This document shows, piece by piece, positions 50,252 through 62,646 of a DNA stretch of 64,000 nucleotides. Within the stretch, counting starts at the first letter, position 1. The number at the start of each line of letters is the position of its first letter. Position numbers and translations under genes: made by a program. The notes under the pieces were generated by a model, which saw only the letters and a program-made list of their open reading frames with translations, did not search any database and had not been told where the DNA came from. This stretch comes from Verticillium longisporum (taxonomy: Eukaryota > Ascomycota > Sordariomycetes > Glomerellales > Plectosphaerellaceae): NCBI GenBank assembly GCA_019188255.1, contig JAETXT010000007.1, positions 4,898,001-4,962,000 of the forward strand, in the 5' to 3' direction.

Positions 50252-50963
50252 ATGCCGCTCGAGCTCCGCCGCGTCGAGGCTTCAGACCACGACATCCTCG
50301 AACGCTGCATCGTCGTCGAGACGGCCGCCTTTGACTCGAGCCACATCAAGCCCATCGTCTACCCAGGTCCCTTCCCGCCCGACGCCGACGAGCGCCGCGT
50401 GGCCGAGCTTTCGGAGACGCTGTCCAAAGAGCCGAACATCCACTTCATCGCCGTGGCGGACACGGAGATTGAGGGCCCGGACGCCATCGTCGCCTGGGGT
50501 AAATGGATGGTCTACGCCGACGGCATGCCCCCGCCCAAGGAGAGGACGTTCTTGCCGGGCATGAATTTCGAGGCTGCCAAGCTGATGTACGGGGGGATTG
50601 ACAGCCTGCGGAAGAACGTCGAGGGTCTGAAATGCATGTGTGAGTACCTAGTGTCTCGACCCCGGTTTGCGTCATCGGCCGACGACGGGAACGCGTTGCT
50701 GATTTCGCTCGATAGATTTGAATGTCCTGGTGACGGACCCCGAGCATCAAGGCCGCGGCGCGGGGAAGCTGCTGATGCAATGGGGCGCTGACGAGGCGGA
50801 TCGCCTTGGACTGGCGACGTTCCTTGAGTCTTCGGAAGCGGGACACGTGCTGTATCCCAAGTTTGGGTTCCAGGACGTCGAGCCGCTCGTGGTCAGCCTT
50901 GCGGAGTTTGGGCTTGAGAGGCCTTATCGAGCGTGGGGCATGGTGAGGCCGGCGAAGGAGTGA
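50252..50963 (+). CDS. GNAT-family N-acetyltransferase
   Basis: Two exons, 50252-50639 and 50716-50963, 211 aa. Typical of fungal GNAT enzymes: the N-terminal strand LELRRVEASDHDILERC, a substrate-side region with VAWGKWMVY, and motif A across and after the intron, LNVLVTDPEHQGRGAGKLLMQW, whose Q-x-x-G-x-G/A loop binds the acetyl-CoA pyrophosphate. Motif B follows as LATFLESSEAGHVLYPKFGF. It should transfer acetyl from acetyl-CoA to an amine; such fungal proteins act on small molecules or unknown targets. The ATG at 50252 gives the usual N-terminus. No defects, no close functional neighbours. Confidence 0.88.
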
Positions 50964-51629
50964 AGGGTCATGTCGGATGTGGGCGATGAAGCAGTGTGAG
51001 TTGATAGAGTCAAAATGGTGTGCCCAAACACGACCTTATTGTTTTACCATTAGTGAATGAATACCAGCGTCCTTTTATTAGTAGGTGCGCCGGTGCAGCA
51101 ATAGCTTGCGAGATTACTGCATTTTTTCACTGCCTAAAATGATTTCGAGATGAGTAAATACATATAAGTAGCAGACGAATTGATCAACTTTGTTCGACTC
51201 GGGATCATTTTGAACACATGGAGCATGCTGGCCTTAGGGCGCCATCATCTGTTCTCGACTTGATGTTCCAAGCCTGACTACCAGTCATACGAATTCAATG
51301 AGAAAATAGCAGACAGTACCCCTTCAAGTAAGAGTTCCGACTGAAAAGCACGGGAAAGCCGGAATAATGGGCAAGAGGCAGCACAATGTTTGACATGACC
51401 ACCATCCAGAGCAATGACAGTCATGCCGAGGTGAGCTTCATTGTAGCCCCTACTGGTCCGTGCATCTCGCTATCGATAGCGGTCATGATCTCAGCACTGC
51501 CGGAGCTCTGGTCCCCTAAGTCCGACCAAGCTCTCTCCTCCCATTCCCCGTCATCATCGACGTCGATGGCCCAATTCTTTGGGGCTGGAGACACCTCGTT
51601 CGCAAACTACCCTCACTCAACCTGGCAAC
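50964..51629. other. Intergenic
   Basis: Promoter region of the DDB1-like gene; somewhat A/T-rich near 51000-51200. No gene seen. Confidence 0.45.
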
Positions 51630-54600
51630 ATGTCGTACATTGTCCCCATTCACCGGCCCAGCAGCATTCGCCTGGCCATTTCAAGCCGCCTGTGGCCAGA
51701 CGAGGATGTGCTGGTTACTGCGTGCGTTGCGCCCCTCCATCACCCCTCCCTCACCTCGGCTTCGGTTGCTAACCGCCAGCGACAGCAAGGTCAATCGGCT
51801 TGAGATCTCACGCCCCACCTCAGAAGGCTTGACTCTGTTGAGCTCATCCGTCGTCTGCGGCACCATCACCCTCCTGCAAACCCTCCGACCCAAAGCATCC
51901 GAGACCGACATTCTCTTCGTCGGTACCGACCTCTTCCAATACTTCACGGCGCGATGGGACCCCGCACAGGGCAAGCTCGTCACAGAGCAGGTCATCCAGG
52001 ACATTGCAGAGCCGCACATGCGCGAGGCCCAGAGCCAGGACAAGTGCCTCGTCGATCCCGCGGGCCGGTTCCTCGCCATGCACCTGTGGGAGGGCGTCAT
52101 GAATATCATGCAACTGGGCACGCGCAAGGGGGCGAACTTTAGGCTTGATAAGGACTGGGCTCAGGTTCGCCTCTCTGAATTGTTCATGAAGGCAAGCACA
52201 TTCGTGCCCACGGAGACGGGACATCCGACCATTGCCTTTCTCTACCAGAGTTCCATCGATAGGGAGGATGCGCATCTGGCCGTCTACAGGCTCATGGAGG
52301 ACGGCAACACCAACGTTTCCAAGTTTGACCCTTTGAAGAACAGGGAGCTCGAGCTCGAAATTCCCGACCCGTTCGCGAGGACACTCATCCCAGTGTCGAT
52401 TGTCGAATCGGACGTCAAGCGTTACCATCGCCGCGACACAACAAATGCCAGTGCGCAGCTTGGAGGACTGATTGTCGCTGGTGAGACAATGCTTATCTAT
52501 GTTGATACCCTGACGAAGGTCAAGATCAGCAAGGCACTCGACGAACCTAGAATCTTCGTTTCGTGGGCCAAGTACGATGTTACACGATACCTTCTCGCCG
52601 ACGACTACGGAAACCTACACCTGTTGACGCTCGAGGTCGACGGCGTCATCGTGACTGGACTGTCGCTCAAGACGATTGGAAAGACATCACGAGCTTCATG
52701 TCTAGTCTATATGGGCAACGAGATTTTGTTTCTGGGATCACATCATGGAGATTCTCAGCTTTTCACGCTTGACCTATGCGCTCACACAATACGGCTGATC
52801 CAAACAATACCAAACATCGCCCCGATCCTCGACTTCTCCATTATGGACCTGGGTAACGCCGGCGACAGTGGGGTTGGAAACGCTTTCTCGTCTGGGCAGG
52901 CCCGCATCGTGGCGGGTTGCGGTGTGCACCATAACGGTAGCCTGAGGAGCATCCGGAGCAGCGTCGGCTTGGAGGATATCGGAATATTAGACGACATACA
53001 GGATGTCCGTGGTCTATTCTCGCTCAAGTCGTATGGGTCTGAAAAGGTTGACACGCTTGTCGTCTCGTTCTTAACAGAGACGAGGGTCTTCAAATTTGAT
53101 GCCGATGGCGGCGTCGAAGAGCTGGCGGCCTTCCAGGGCCTCACACTTGACCAGCCGACTTTGTTCGCAGGCTCATTAGCCAACGGCCACACGCTGCAGA
53201 TTACGGCTTCCTCCGCACTTCTTCAAGACTCGGAAAGCGGTGTTACGATAAATTCGTGGACGTCCCCCAACGGAGGAAGTATCGTCAATGCTTCTGTCAA
53301 CGAGAAGTATGCACTCTTATCTGTCGGCGGAAGCACCCTCGTGTCCTTGAATCTGACTCAAAATTTTGATGTTCGAGAGCAAGCACTGGGTAACGGCATC
53401 GGGGGCGACGGCAGCCAGATTTCGTGCATTCATGCATCGCGAGACTTCCCTGATATTGGCGCTATTGGCTTTTGGTCGACAGGCTCCGTGTCGGTCATCA
53501 ACCTCGGGACACTGCAAGCACTGCATGGCGAAAGCATCAAACAGAACGACGACAACGTCTCTGTTCCCAGGGATCTCGCCTTTGTCCAGCTGCACCCGCC
53601 TCAGCTCGCAGGCCCTACGCTGTTCGTTTCTCTCGAGGACGGCCAAGTGGTTTCAATCAACGTCTCAAAAGATGATTATTCTCTCACGGCGAGGAAAAGC
53701 GTCACGTTGGGAAGCAGGGAGGCAGGCTTGCATGTGCTGCCGCGACCGGGAGCCCCTGGTCAGAGTAATGTGTTCGCCACGACCGAACACTCGAGCCTGA
53801 TCTACAGCTCTGAGGGTCGGATCATTTACTCTGCCGCCACGGCCGAGGATGTAACATATATCGCGCCGTTTGATTCCGAGGGGTTTCCCGATGCCATCTT
53901 TTTAGCTACCGACAAGAATGTTCGTATCGCCAACGTGGATACCGAACGCCGGACTCACGTCAACCCCCTTCATATCGGTGAGACTGTGCGGCGGGTGGCT
54001 TACTCTCCGGCACTGAAGGCATTCGGTATCGGCACCATCCGAAAAGAGCTTTTGCACGACGAAGAGGTTGTCTCAAGTGCCTTTCAGCTCGTGGACGAGA
54101 TTGTGCTCGGCAAGGTCGGCAGGCCCTTCGCCCTTGGCGGAGAAGCTTCGGTGGAGCTGGTTGAGGCTGTGATCCGAGCCGAACTCGACGACAGTACAGG
54201 GCAGCCCGCCGAGAGATTCATTATTGGCACAAGCTATCTCGCAGACCCCGACGTGAACGAAAGTGGCGATGTCAAGGGTCGGATCTTGGTGCTTGGTGTA
54301 GACTCTGACAGGAACCCGTACCTCATCGTCAGCCACGAACTGAAGGGTGCTTGCCGATGTCTGGGTGTGATGGGGGACAAGCTCGTGGCAGGCTTAAGCA
54401 AGACCGTGGTAGTCTACGATTATATCGAGGATTCGACGACATCAGGAAAGCTTGAGAAGCTGACGACATTCCGGCCCTCGACGTTTCCCGTTGATCTTGA
54501 CATATCCGGCAACATGATTGGAGTGGCTGATTTGATGCAGTCCATGACCCTGGTCGAATTTGTACCAGCAAAAGACGGCCGCAAGGCCAAACTGATAGAG

Positions 54601-55233
54601 AGAGCGCGACACTTTGAATACATTTGGGCCACAGCAGTGTGCAGCTTGGGCGAGGAATCCTGGCTAGAAGCGGACGCGCAGGGAAACCTCATGATTTTGG
54701 AACGTCAGCCGGACGCGCCGACTGAGCATGATCAGAAGCAGATGCGCACAACGAGCGAGATGCACCTGGGCGAGCAGGTGAATAAGATCCGCCCGCTCCA
54801 GATTACGGCGACAGAGAACGACATTATTGTCCCAAAGGCCTTCCTCGCGACGGTAAGCAACCCTTTCGGCGACAATTGTTTGTCTTCAACCGCTAATCAA
54901 CGCACACAGGTCGACGGTTCTCTCTATGTCCTTGCCAATATCAGTGCCGAGTACCAGAGCATCCTGCTACCCTTCCAGGAACGACTGGCTGGGATCGTGC
55001 GCTACCTCGGCCAAGCCGCTCCAGAAGATAACGAGGGACCCTCGTTTAGCCAGTGGCGGGGCTTCAGAAACGCAAAGAGGATGGTGGCAGCACCGTTCAG
55101 GTTTGTGGACGGAGAGCTGATTGAGCGGTTCTTGGACTTGGATGAACTTAGACAAGAAGCTGTTGTGGAGGGATTGGGACCCTCTGTTGAAGCGATGCGG
55201 AATATGGTTGAAGAGCTCAGAAGGATGCACTAG
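51630..55233 (+). CDS. DNA damage-binding protein 1 homologue (DDB1)
   Basis: DDB1 is the adaptor of CUL4 ubiquitin ligases, linking them to substrate receptors in nucleotide-excision repair, replication control and, in filamentous fungi, DNA methylation control (DIM complex). Exons 51630-51721, 51780-54852 and 54910-55233 give 1162 aa, the usual size. It starts MSYIVPIHRPSSIRLAISS. Three WD40-like beta-propellers can be followed: first (ETDILFVGTDLFQYFTARWD), central (RHFEYIWATAVC belongs to the third), and the CPSF A-subunit C-terminal region (FQERLAGIVRYLG, RFVDGELIERFLDLDEL). The second intron is 57 nt and free of stops, so retaining it would insert 19 residues in frame. No damage seen. 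It is one of the longest clean frames in the window. Confidence 0.93.
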
Positions 55234-55627
55234 CTGACGATTGTATGATAATAAAGACACAACCTACCTACCTGGTGGACGCACGTACACATGAGGCTGC
55301 TTGGTGAAGTGTGTAAGCAAGTATCGAGTAGAAACGCTTCTTTTGGAGAAAGACTATGTTTATAGCGGTAGCTTATGCAGATATAGGTGAGATGTCATAG
55401 ACGGGTCCCCGGAAACGCCCGGGTATCAGGCCACAGCACGCCCAATCACAAACTGTCAATTTCATAGCCTGTGCCTCAGGCATGCACAGAAAGCTTCGGC
55501 AATCCTCAAACCACCATCATCACGAACCACCTCTAGGAATAATAGAGCGCTTCCGCCCTTGTTTCTGCCCATCAGCCTCCACTCCACCCCCCCCGCCAAC
55601 CCCCTCAATTGACCTCGAACCGTCACG
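55234..55627. other. Intergenic
   Basis: Short spacer holding the promoter of the Rieske gene. No feature beyond ordinary sequence. Confidence 0.5.
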
Positions 55628-56612
55628 ATGGCGCCCCTCGCAAACGCTTCCCGCACCTGCCTGCGCCAGCTCTCGCGGTCCGCGGCGGCTCCCACCCGGG
55701 CGCTGAGCACGACGGCCGCCCGCGCCGACTACACCCCCACAGCTACTCGAGCCCCTTCAAGGGTGCACAGAAGGGCGATGACATTCCCGACTTCTCCAAG
55801 TACATGAGCAAGGGCAGCGGCGCCAAGAACCACCTCTTCTCCTACTTCATGGTCGGCACCATGGGCGCGATCACGGCCGCGGGTGCCAAGTCTACCGTTC
55901 AGGGTACGTCACCACGAGCCGAGGCGATGGGCAGGAGACGAACATGATGCCATTGGGCATTAGGATTGGCAAGAGGAGGATCGTCTGATGGAGTTTTTTG
56001 GGGGTTTGATGGCTGGATCGAGTTCAATTGCTGACGGCGATGCAGAGTTCCTTGTCAACATGTCCGCCTCCGCCGACGTTTTGGCCATGGCCAAGGTCGA
56101 GGTCGACCTCAGCGCCATTCCTGAGGGCAAGAACGTGCGTTCCACCACTCGTCCCAGATTTATGGAGGAGAACACATCGCTGACTTGCAGCAAAACAGGT
56201 CGTCATCAAGTGGCGCGGAAAGCCCGTCTTCGTTCGCCACCGCACCCAGGCCGAGATTGACGAGGCCAACAAGATCAACGTTGCCTCTCTACGTGACCCC
56301 CAGAACGACAGCGATCGTGTCAAGCAGCCCGAGTGGCTCGTCATGCTTGGTATGTCGTCCCTCCCGGCATTACCGCATCCTCATCTTGTGCTCCTCCCGT
56401 GAGCGCGCCTCACTGACTTTTTTCTTCCAGGTGTCTGCACCCACCTGGGTTGTGTCCCCATTGGCGAGGCCGGTGACTACGGCGGTTGGTTCTGCCCCTG
56501 CCACGGTTCCCACTACGACATCTCGGGCCGTATCCGCAAGGGCCCTGCCCCTCTCAACCTCGAGGTCCCCGAATACGACTTCCCCGAGGAGGGCAAGCTT
56601 GTCATCGGTTAA
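55628..56612 (+). CDS. Rieske iron-sulfur subunit of complex III, with a 1-base frameshift
   Basis: The Rieske protein carries the 2Fe-2S centre of the mitochondrial bc1 complex. Exons 55628-55903, 56046-56134, 56199-56349 and 56431-56612 give 232 aa if one base is restored. The mitochondrial presequence ([20 protein letters not shown] ... [10 protein letters not shown]) is followed by the membrane segment [19 protein letters not shown] and the hinge [20 protein letters not shown]. The cluster-binding boxes are CTHLGCVP and CPCHGSHYD (two Cys and two His), and the end is EEGKLVIG. In exon 1 the presequence and the mature [19 protein letters not shown] lie in adjacent frames. The switch is at the C-run 55734-55738; one more C joins them. 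Alternative splicing could bypass the slip, but would delete the presequence. The gene is expected to be essential for respiration. Confidence 0.93.
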
Positions 56613-57742
56613 AAGCGAGATTTGCTAGCTTGAAAGGGGGGAGCGGCAGCGGCAGCGGCGACGTCCTTTTGTACGAATATCCTCGGAGAAACGGCGGACG
56701 AAGACGGAAAACACAATACACAAACGACGTATAGATTCTTTTCGATCATCTGCCGGCGGCGCGGGAATCAGCGGTGGACAGCAACGAGAAGGGACGGGAG
56801 AGGATGAGGGGGAGACTGCGTTTTTCCTAGACAATGGCCCGGGCATGCGCTTTGTCATGTTGTATAATCAGTCGAGCGTCCGGGAACAATGAGAGCCTCG
56901 AAACAACACCTTTTTTTTTGCGGTCCTTGGAGGCGTGAGTTTTGTTTGGCGAGGTATTGACTTAGGATTCAGGATCTAGGATCTGCGAAGCAGCTATGAC
57001 GACCGCACACTTTGTAGTCGCCAACGACTTTTGGCCCCAAGGCCTCGAGTGGCATCTCAGACTCGGACAATCAGCAAAATTCGTCACACTCGCCACCAGA
57101 TTCTCAGCTGCCATCAACTGCGTCGATGACAAACAGATGCCGACCCGTGCCGACGACTTTCAACCTTTCTCGATGACGAAAGTCCACCCAGTGAACCTGG
57201 ACGAAAACAACCCAGCAAATGACACAAGCAGCATTCGTCCGAACATGGCATACTGGACATGCTCATGGAAGCACTGGCCATGATCATGCTACAGTCAACA
57301 CCATGTACCTACAAATACGTTCTCGAATTGAAGCCTTCGTTTGGCACTTCGAAACTCCGAACGCGGATGGGTTTCCAGCAGTACTGTCGTGTGATGCTAC
57401 TGTTCAAGCCATGATGCTTGTCTGGACGCAGTCCTTCCCAGTACCAAGCCCATGCAAGCTGAGAAACACGAGGCCGAGGCAGACGCGGGCTGCTCATCGA
57501 CCTGGCTCATGGTTCAGATGAATGTAGAGCCATATCTGAGCCCTAATCCCAGAGCCCTGGCCTAGAACTCAGTCCTACATCATGCTAATGGGCAGGCCAA
57601 TTGATCGGACCGATCTCTCCGCAAGATTGCCCATCCCGAAGGAATCTAGATCTGGTTGATACCGAATCAGACAGGTTTCGCATCGACTCCCCCTGGCCGC
57701 AAAAGAGGATCATGACGAAGGGGCCACGGCTGAATCCCCTAG

Positions 57743-57778
57743 CCAGAGCTGCCAGAGCTGCCAGAGCTGCCAGAGCTG
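57743..57778. repeat. 9-bp tandem repeat (CCAGAGCTG)
   Basis: Four exact copies in tandem. They read as Ala-Arg-Ala repeats in a short plus-strand frame that is probably not coding. Confidence 0.9.
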
Positions 57779-58603
57779 CAATTGTCCATAACCGTGCATC
57801 ATCCAATGCTAGGCGCGTTAGAGGACGGCCGTTGGAACATCACAGCGCGCGGTCGGGGGGCCCTTGTCTTGCCAGGGGCCACATTGCGTCTGAGAGCCAA
57901 TCGCCAGTGTTCCTGCGTCTGAGACGTTTGACGCGACAGGTGGTGTCTGATTTTCCTCTTGATCGCCATTGACTCTTTTCTTACCATTTGTGCCCAGTGA
58001 GCCGTGACCAGGGCGAGCCATGCTTGCTACCTGTCAGATCTATTTCGATGGATCTCAAGTCGATTGCTGTGCAAAGAGAGTTTTGATGTGCAGCTGTTTT
58101 GGACTGACGGATCGCTTGGTTGCAACCCAGTTGTACTCCATTTCACTGCTATTTTACTTCGTCTTCACGATGTCTTCAGTTTCGCCACAAGACCAAGAGA
58201 TATGAGTGTTTTTGACATTTGGACAAACCTACGCCTTTGACATTTCTACAAAGATTCACCCACAGTGCATATCTGCTCCACAGCCTGGCTGGCAGCATAC
58301 GAACCGAGCGGTGTAGTCTCAGCCAAGACTATTTACACGGAATATGGTAGCATTTTGCAGAGCTCCCCACTGGGCCAGCCCGCTCTCGGATCTCGTCGCT
58401 ACCGAAGTATCCTCCCAAGGCTCATCTCAAACAACTTCATTCGGCCTCTTCCCCCGGGTACGTTGAAGATCAGCATCTTGTTGCCCCGACTGAATGCTTT
58501 GGACTCCTCCAACCGAGCTGGGCAGGGTGTGAGATGAGACGGAGGCCAAGCGCTGGACCAAGTGGTTTTCTGTCATCCCATCTCTGGTGGCCATTGATGC
58601 CCA

Positions 58604-58609
58604 TATAAG
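58604..58609 (+). promoter_or_regulatory. TATA-like box of the secreted Ala-rich protein gene
   Basis: TATAAG in CCCATATAAGACG, about 240 bp upstream of the ATG, leaving a long 5' leader rich in CTT/TTC. Confidence 0.4.
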
Positions 58610-58847
58610 ACGATCTCATCCGCGCCAGGTATGAGGTGGGTTTGTGGACTCATCAGCTCAATACAGTCTTCTTCTGACCTATTCTTTCTTTCTACGGTTC
58701 TGTGAGCCTCCTTTGCTTCTCTTCTCTTCGTCCTGCGATCAACATTCTTTCCAAACCGCTGGGCCGGCCCTTCTTTATTTGTCTACATCGTTTGTCAGTC
58801 CGTCATTCAACACCAAAACTCGTAGTTCAACTTTCCAAAACATCATC

Positions 58848-60428
58848 ATGAAGTGCCAACACACCGCCATCCTGGCCGCCCTCGCTGGGCTCACTGCCGC
58901 TGAGGTTCCCCAGGAACACTCGCACGAGAAGTATCTCATCGCCGTCAACGAGCTCCTCCAGCTCAACAACCCCTTCAACATTGCCGACTCCGTCTTTGGC
59001 TTCCTCGGCGCCGCTGCTGCCGCCGATGGCGCCGGTGACGTGACCAACACCGACTGTCTGCAGCAGATCACCGCCGACTCGGCATTCACGGGCGCCAAAA
59101 CTGCCGGTGACATCGACGGCATGGCTAACGCTCTCATCTTCCGCGCCCTCGAGCGCAACAGTCTCTCCGTGGGCGAGCGCAGCGCTCTCTGCAACGAGAC
59201 GGCTGAAAACCCGGAGATCGCTGCCATCTCGCAGCACCAGGATCCCGCGTCCGAGGGCGCCGCCGAGGAGAACAAGGCCATCACTCTGGCGCTGGCGCAG
59301 CAGCTTGCGCTTATCGGAGCTGATCCCCAGCTTGCGCTCGAGTCGGGAACATTTCCTCCTGGCGAGGTGAGTGCCACCACAACGACGTGTTTCGTCAAAG
59401 CTGACTGACATCGTTGTAGATCGGTGACCCCACCGCCGCTGGCTTTACTTGCAACGACGAGACTGACCCCGTCGGCTGCATCTTTACTGAAAACCTCCTC
59501 GTGCCTGACGCGACCCCTGAGGAGATCGACGCTGCCGTTGCCGAAGTCCTTGCAGAGGGCGATGCCGCTGGCATTGCTGACGGTAGCCTGAACGATGCCC
59601 TCGTACCCAGTGAGTACTCCCAAGTTGATTGAGCAATGTAAATCGTACTGACCTGTCCTAGTCTGCGAAGCCATCGGAGCTGGTGCCGGTGCTGACGCCG
59701 GCGTCGCCGTCCCTCCCGCCAACGGAACCGCCGCGGCCCCTCCCGCTGCCTCCGAAGCCGTCGCCACCCCCGTCGAAGAAGAGGAAGCCGCCGCCGGCGA
59801 AGAGGCCGCCACGGCAACAGACAACAACATCCAGACCTTCACCGGCACCCTCGGCGGCGCCGCGCCAGCCGTCGTCTCCTCCGCCGCAAACGCCGACCGC
59901 CCCTTCTCCGTCGGCGACGCAACCTTCACGACCGCCAACGCAGCCCTCTCGCGCTCCTGCGCCGTGCAGAACAACGCCTGCTTCAACGCCGCCAACGCGG
60001 GCCAGCTCGCCGACGGCACGGCCGCCTGCTCGGCGCAGGAGGACGACTGCCTCGCCGCGGCCCGCCTGCGCAAGGTCCGTCGCAACGCGCGCGCCGTCAC
60101 CCGCGGCGCCGACGGCCGCATGCGCTTCGCGCGCCGCGCGCCCCTCGTGCGTCGCCAGAGCGACTTTGGCGCGTGCGCCGACCCCAGCATCCAGTTCGCC
60201 GAGGGCCTCGACGGCCGCGCCGAGGCGAGCTTTGGGCCCGCGGGCGACTTTGACCATGGCAGCGCCAACAATGTCGACATTATCACGAGCTTCATCTGTG
60301 GGCAGCTGGGTTCACGGTGCGGCGCTGGCGAGGCCACTGTCGCTGCTTGCGAAGATGGTGCTGCTGCTGCGAGTGGGTTGGAGGGAGAACAGGCTGCTCA
60401 GGCTTTCAACTCTGCGCTCGGACTGTAA
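58848..60428 (+). CDS. Secreted Ala-rich protein with possible Kex2 sites
   Basis: Three exons, 58848-59366, 59420-59609 and 59662-60428, 491 aa. Signal peptide MKCQHTAILAALAGLTAAEV. The first half is a helical Ala/Glu/Leu-rich domain with spaced Cys (NTDCLQQITADSAF, ERSALCNETAENPEIA). A low-complexity Ala/Pro/Glu linker follows (about residues 245-285). The second half holds a motif common in fungal secreted or cell-wall proteins: FTGTLGGAAPAVVSS, RPFSVGDATFTTANAALS, then RSCAVQNNACFNAAN. After it comes a basic stretch with several Arg-Arg or Lys-Val-Arg-Arg sites (KVRRNARAV, ARRAPLVRRQSDFG) that could be cut by Kex2. The last 90 residues carry three Cys (CADPS, FICGQLGSRCG). No catalytic motif. 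Probably a cell-surface protein; function unknown. Confidence 0.85.
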
Positions 60429-60855
60429 GGTGGAAAGATTGCGGGCCATTTCTGCAATGAAGAGGTGAAGTGATTTAGGGGAAAGAAGAAATAGTCTGAA
60501 GAGAACTGTTTTGAGCTCGATCGGCTTTGCTCCAATGATTACAATGTGACATGTTGTTTGTGTTGTTTGACCTCCAGGTGATAGCGTTAGGGTGGGAACG
60601 TGTCTTTCACTAGGCACAGATCATATGGAATGGATTTTTACTTCCTGTATGAACTCTAACAAATCTCTTGACATGTCTTCTTCTTTCACCCGCCCTCAGC
60701 CAGAGGATGAACAAATTCCGCCATCGTGGTCTCATAATCCGAGTCATGCCGCATTTGATGGATATCCCCGGAACTCCCAAACATCCCCTGTGTACCAGAA
60801 ACAACCTCATGTCCCCGCTCTCGCCATCGTCACCCGCATTGCCGTCGTCGCACAC
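60429..60855. other. Intergenic between convergent genes
   Basis: Shared 3' flank of the secreted protein and prolyl-tRNA synthetase genes. Nothing else seen. Confidence 0.5.
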
Positions 60856-62646
60856 TTAGTAGCTCCTGCCGAACATGACCCATTTCTTGGCATGGCTGGA
60901 GCACTCGGGACTGAGACACTTGGTCTCGCCCTCGACGAGCCCCTCGGGCTGCTCAAAGGGAATGCAGAGACTCTTCATGCCCATGGTGGGGGCACGCTTG
61001 CCCTCGGGAAGAGCCTCATTCTCAGGGCTCGAGTTCGTGGTCATCTCCTTGATGCGGTCCTCGCACTTGCCGTCGAGGCAGAAGGGAATGATGACAACGT
61101 TCTTGGCATCGAGAGCGGGGACAACCTCGTCCCAGTTGGTCAGCTTGAGGCGGTGCTCGCGGAAGGACTTCTCAGCCTTGGTGTAGAGGTCGGACTGGAT
61201 CGTCTCGAGCAGCTCGGGGACCTTGGTGGCCAGGTCGGCGATGGGGATCTGGCCCTTCTCGCCAGTGTCGCGACGAGCGGAGCTGACTTGCTCCTTCGCA
61301 GCGACCTTGCGGCCGAACTCGAGTCGCAGGGGCACGTCGCGCAGCTCCCAGTCGTGGAACTTCCTGGAGGGTGTGGAGCCCTCGCGGTGGTCAGTCTCGG
61401 TGCGCACACCGGCCTTCTTCAGCGTGTGGCGGATGTCCTCGACGCCCTCCTCGAGCTTCTTGCGGTCCTCGGCGGCCAACTTGACCGTGATGCCCACGGG
61501 GATGACAATGGCCTGAATCTTGGCGATGCGAGGGGGCAGGACAAGACCCTTGTCGTCACCGTGGATCATGACCATGACACCGATGACACGGGTCGACAGA
61601 CCCCACGAGTTTTGCCAGACGTGAATGTGATTGCCCTTGTTGACGGGGTCCTCCACAGTAATGTCGAACATCTTGCTGAAGTTCTGACCCAAGCAGTGAG
61701 ACGTGGCACCCTGGATGCCACGGCCATTGGATGGGATGTAGCCCTCGACGGTGGTAGTATAGAAACCACCAGCAAACTTCTCGTTCTCCGTCTTGGTTCC
61801 GCGAACGACGGGCACAGCGAGAAGCTGCTCGTACACGCCAGCGTAGAGATCGAGAATCTCGAGAACCTCCTTTCCGGCGAGCTCCTCAGTCAGATGCGCT
61901 GTGTGACCCTCCTGCCACAGGAACTCCCTGGTGCGGAGGAAGGGGGTGGTCTGCTTGGCTTCCCAGCGGACGACCGAGTTCCACTGGTTCAGACGGAGAG
62001 GGAGGTCGCGATGGCTTCGGATCCACTTGGAGTAGTAGGGGTACATGACGGCTTCGGAGGTCGGACGGACGGCCACGGGAACCTCGAGGTCCTTGTCGCC
62101 ACTGTATAAAGAAACGTCAGCAGAGTGTGGGGATTGCGCCGATGGGAAGATTTCTTACGCCTTGGTGACCCAGGCCAGCTCAGGGGCGAATCCCTCGACG
62201 TGGTCCTTCTCCTTCTCCAGCGACTTGGACGACAGGAAGATGGGGAAGCTCGTCTCCTCGACACCCATTAGCTCGATCTTGTCGGAGAACCACTTGCGAA
62301 TGGCGCTCCAGATGTACATGGAGGCGGGGCGCAAGATGAAAAAGCCGGCAATCTCGTTGTAGTACTCGACCATCTCGGCCTTGAGGACGACCTCCTGGTA
62401 CCAGGCAGAGAAGTCCTCGTTCTTGGAGACGGTTATGCCGATGATGTCGTCCGTCTTCTTGCCACCAACGACGGGGAGGGAGGCCTGCTTGGCAGCCTTT
62501 GCAGCCTTATCGGCAGCCATTTTGGCTTGCTTCTCAGCCTTCTTAAGGGCGCTCTTGGAGGGACCGGCAGGGGCGGCGGGCTGGCCCCCCTGGGCGGCCT
62601 GAGCCTGAGCCTGCTGCTCCTGGGGCTTCTGCTCGGAATCGGCCAT
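60856..62646 (-). CDS. Prolyl-tRNA synthetase, cytosolic (eukaryotic/archaeal type)
   Basis: Charges tRNA-Pro with proline for cytosolic translation. Exons 62159-62646 and 60856-62101, intron 57 nt, 577 aa. A Lys/Ala-rich N-terminal extension (SALKKAEKQAKMAADKAAKAAK) precedes the class II core: motif 1 around GFFILRPASMYIW, motif 2 in RPTSEAVMYPYYSKWI then QWNSVVRWEAKQTTPFLRTREF, and motif 3 in GRGIQGATSHCLGQNF. The anticodon-binding domain follows (RIAKIQAIVIPVGI). The C-terminal zinc-binding-like domain ends in WVMFGRSY, the mark of eukaryotic/archaeal-type ProRS. It lacks the Glu-tRNA synthetase fusion of animals, as expected in fungi. No damage. Its start faces the CCT1 gene. Confidence 0.96.

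Larger units (their letters stand above)
56613..58847. other. Long intergenic stretch
   Basis: 2.2 kb with a 9-bp tandem repeat at 57743-57778 and a TATA-like box at 58604-58609 that belongs to the next gene. Short frames without domains; no RNA gene found. Confidence 0.5.

Noticed and set aside
55670..55741. Intron that would bypass the Rieske frameshift
   Set aside because: A GT...CAG pair exists, but using it would delete the [14 protein letters not shown] mitochondrial presequence. A one-base loss in the C-run is simpler.
58775..60337. 520-codon minus-strand frame opposite the secreted Ala-rich protein
   Set aside because: Composition is low-complexity Ala/Ser/Arg, and the plus-strand gene has a signal peptide, clean introns and conserved motifs.
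60592..62109. 505-codon open frame opposite prolyl-tRNA synthetase
   Set aside because: Shadow of the real gene: C-rich third positions on one strand leave the complementary frame free of stops. No domain, no signal, and the minus-strand gene is certain.
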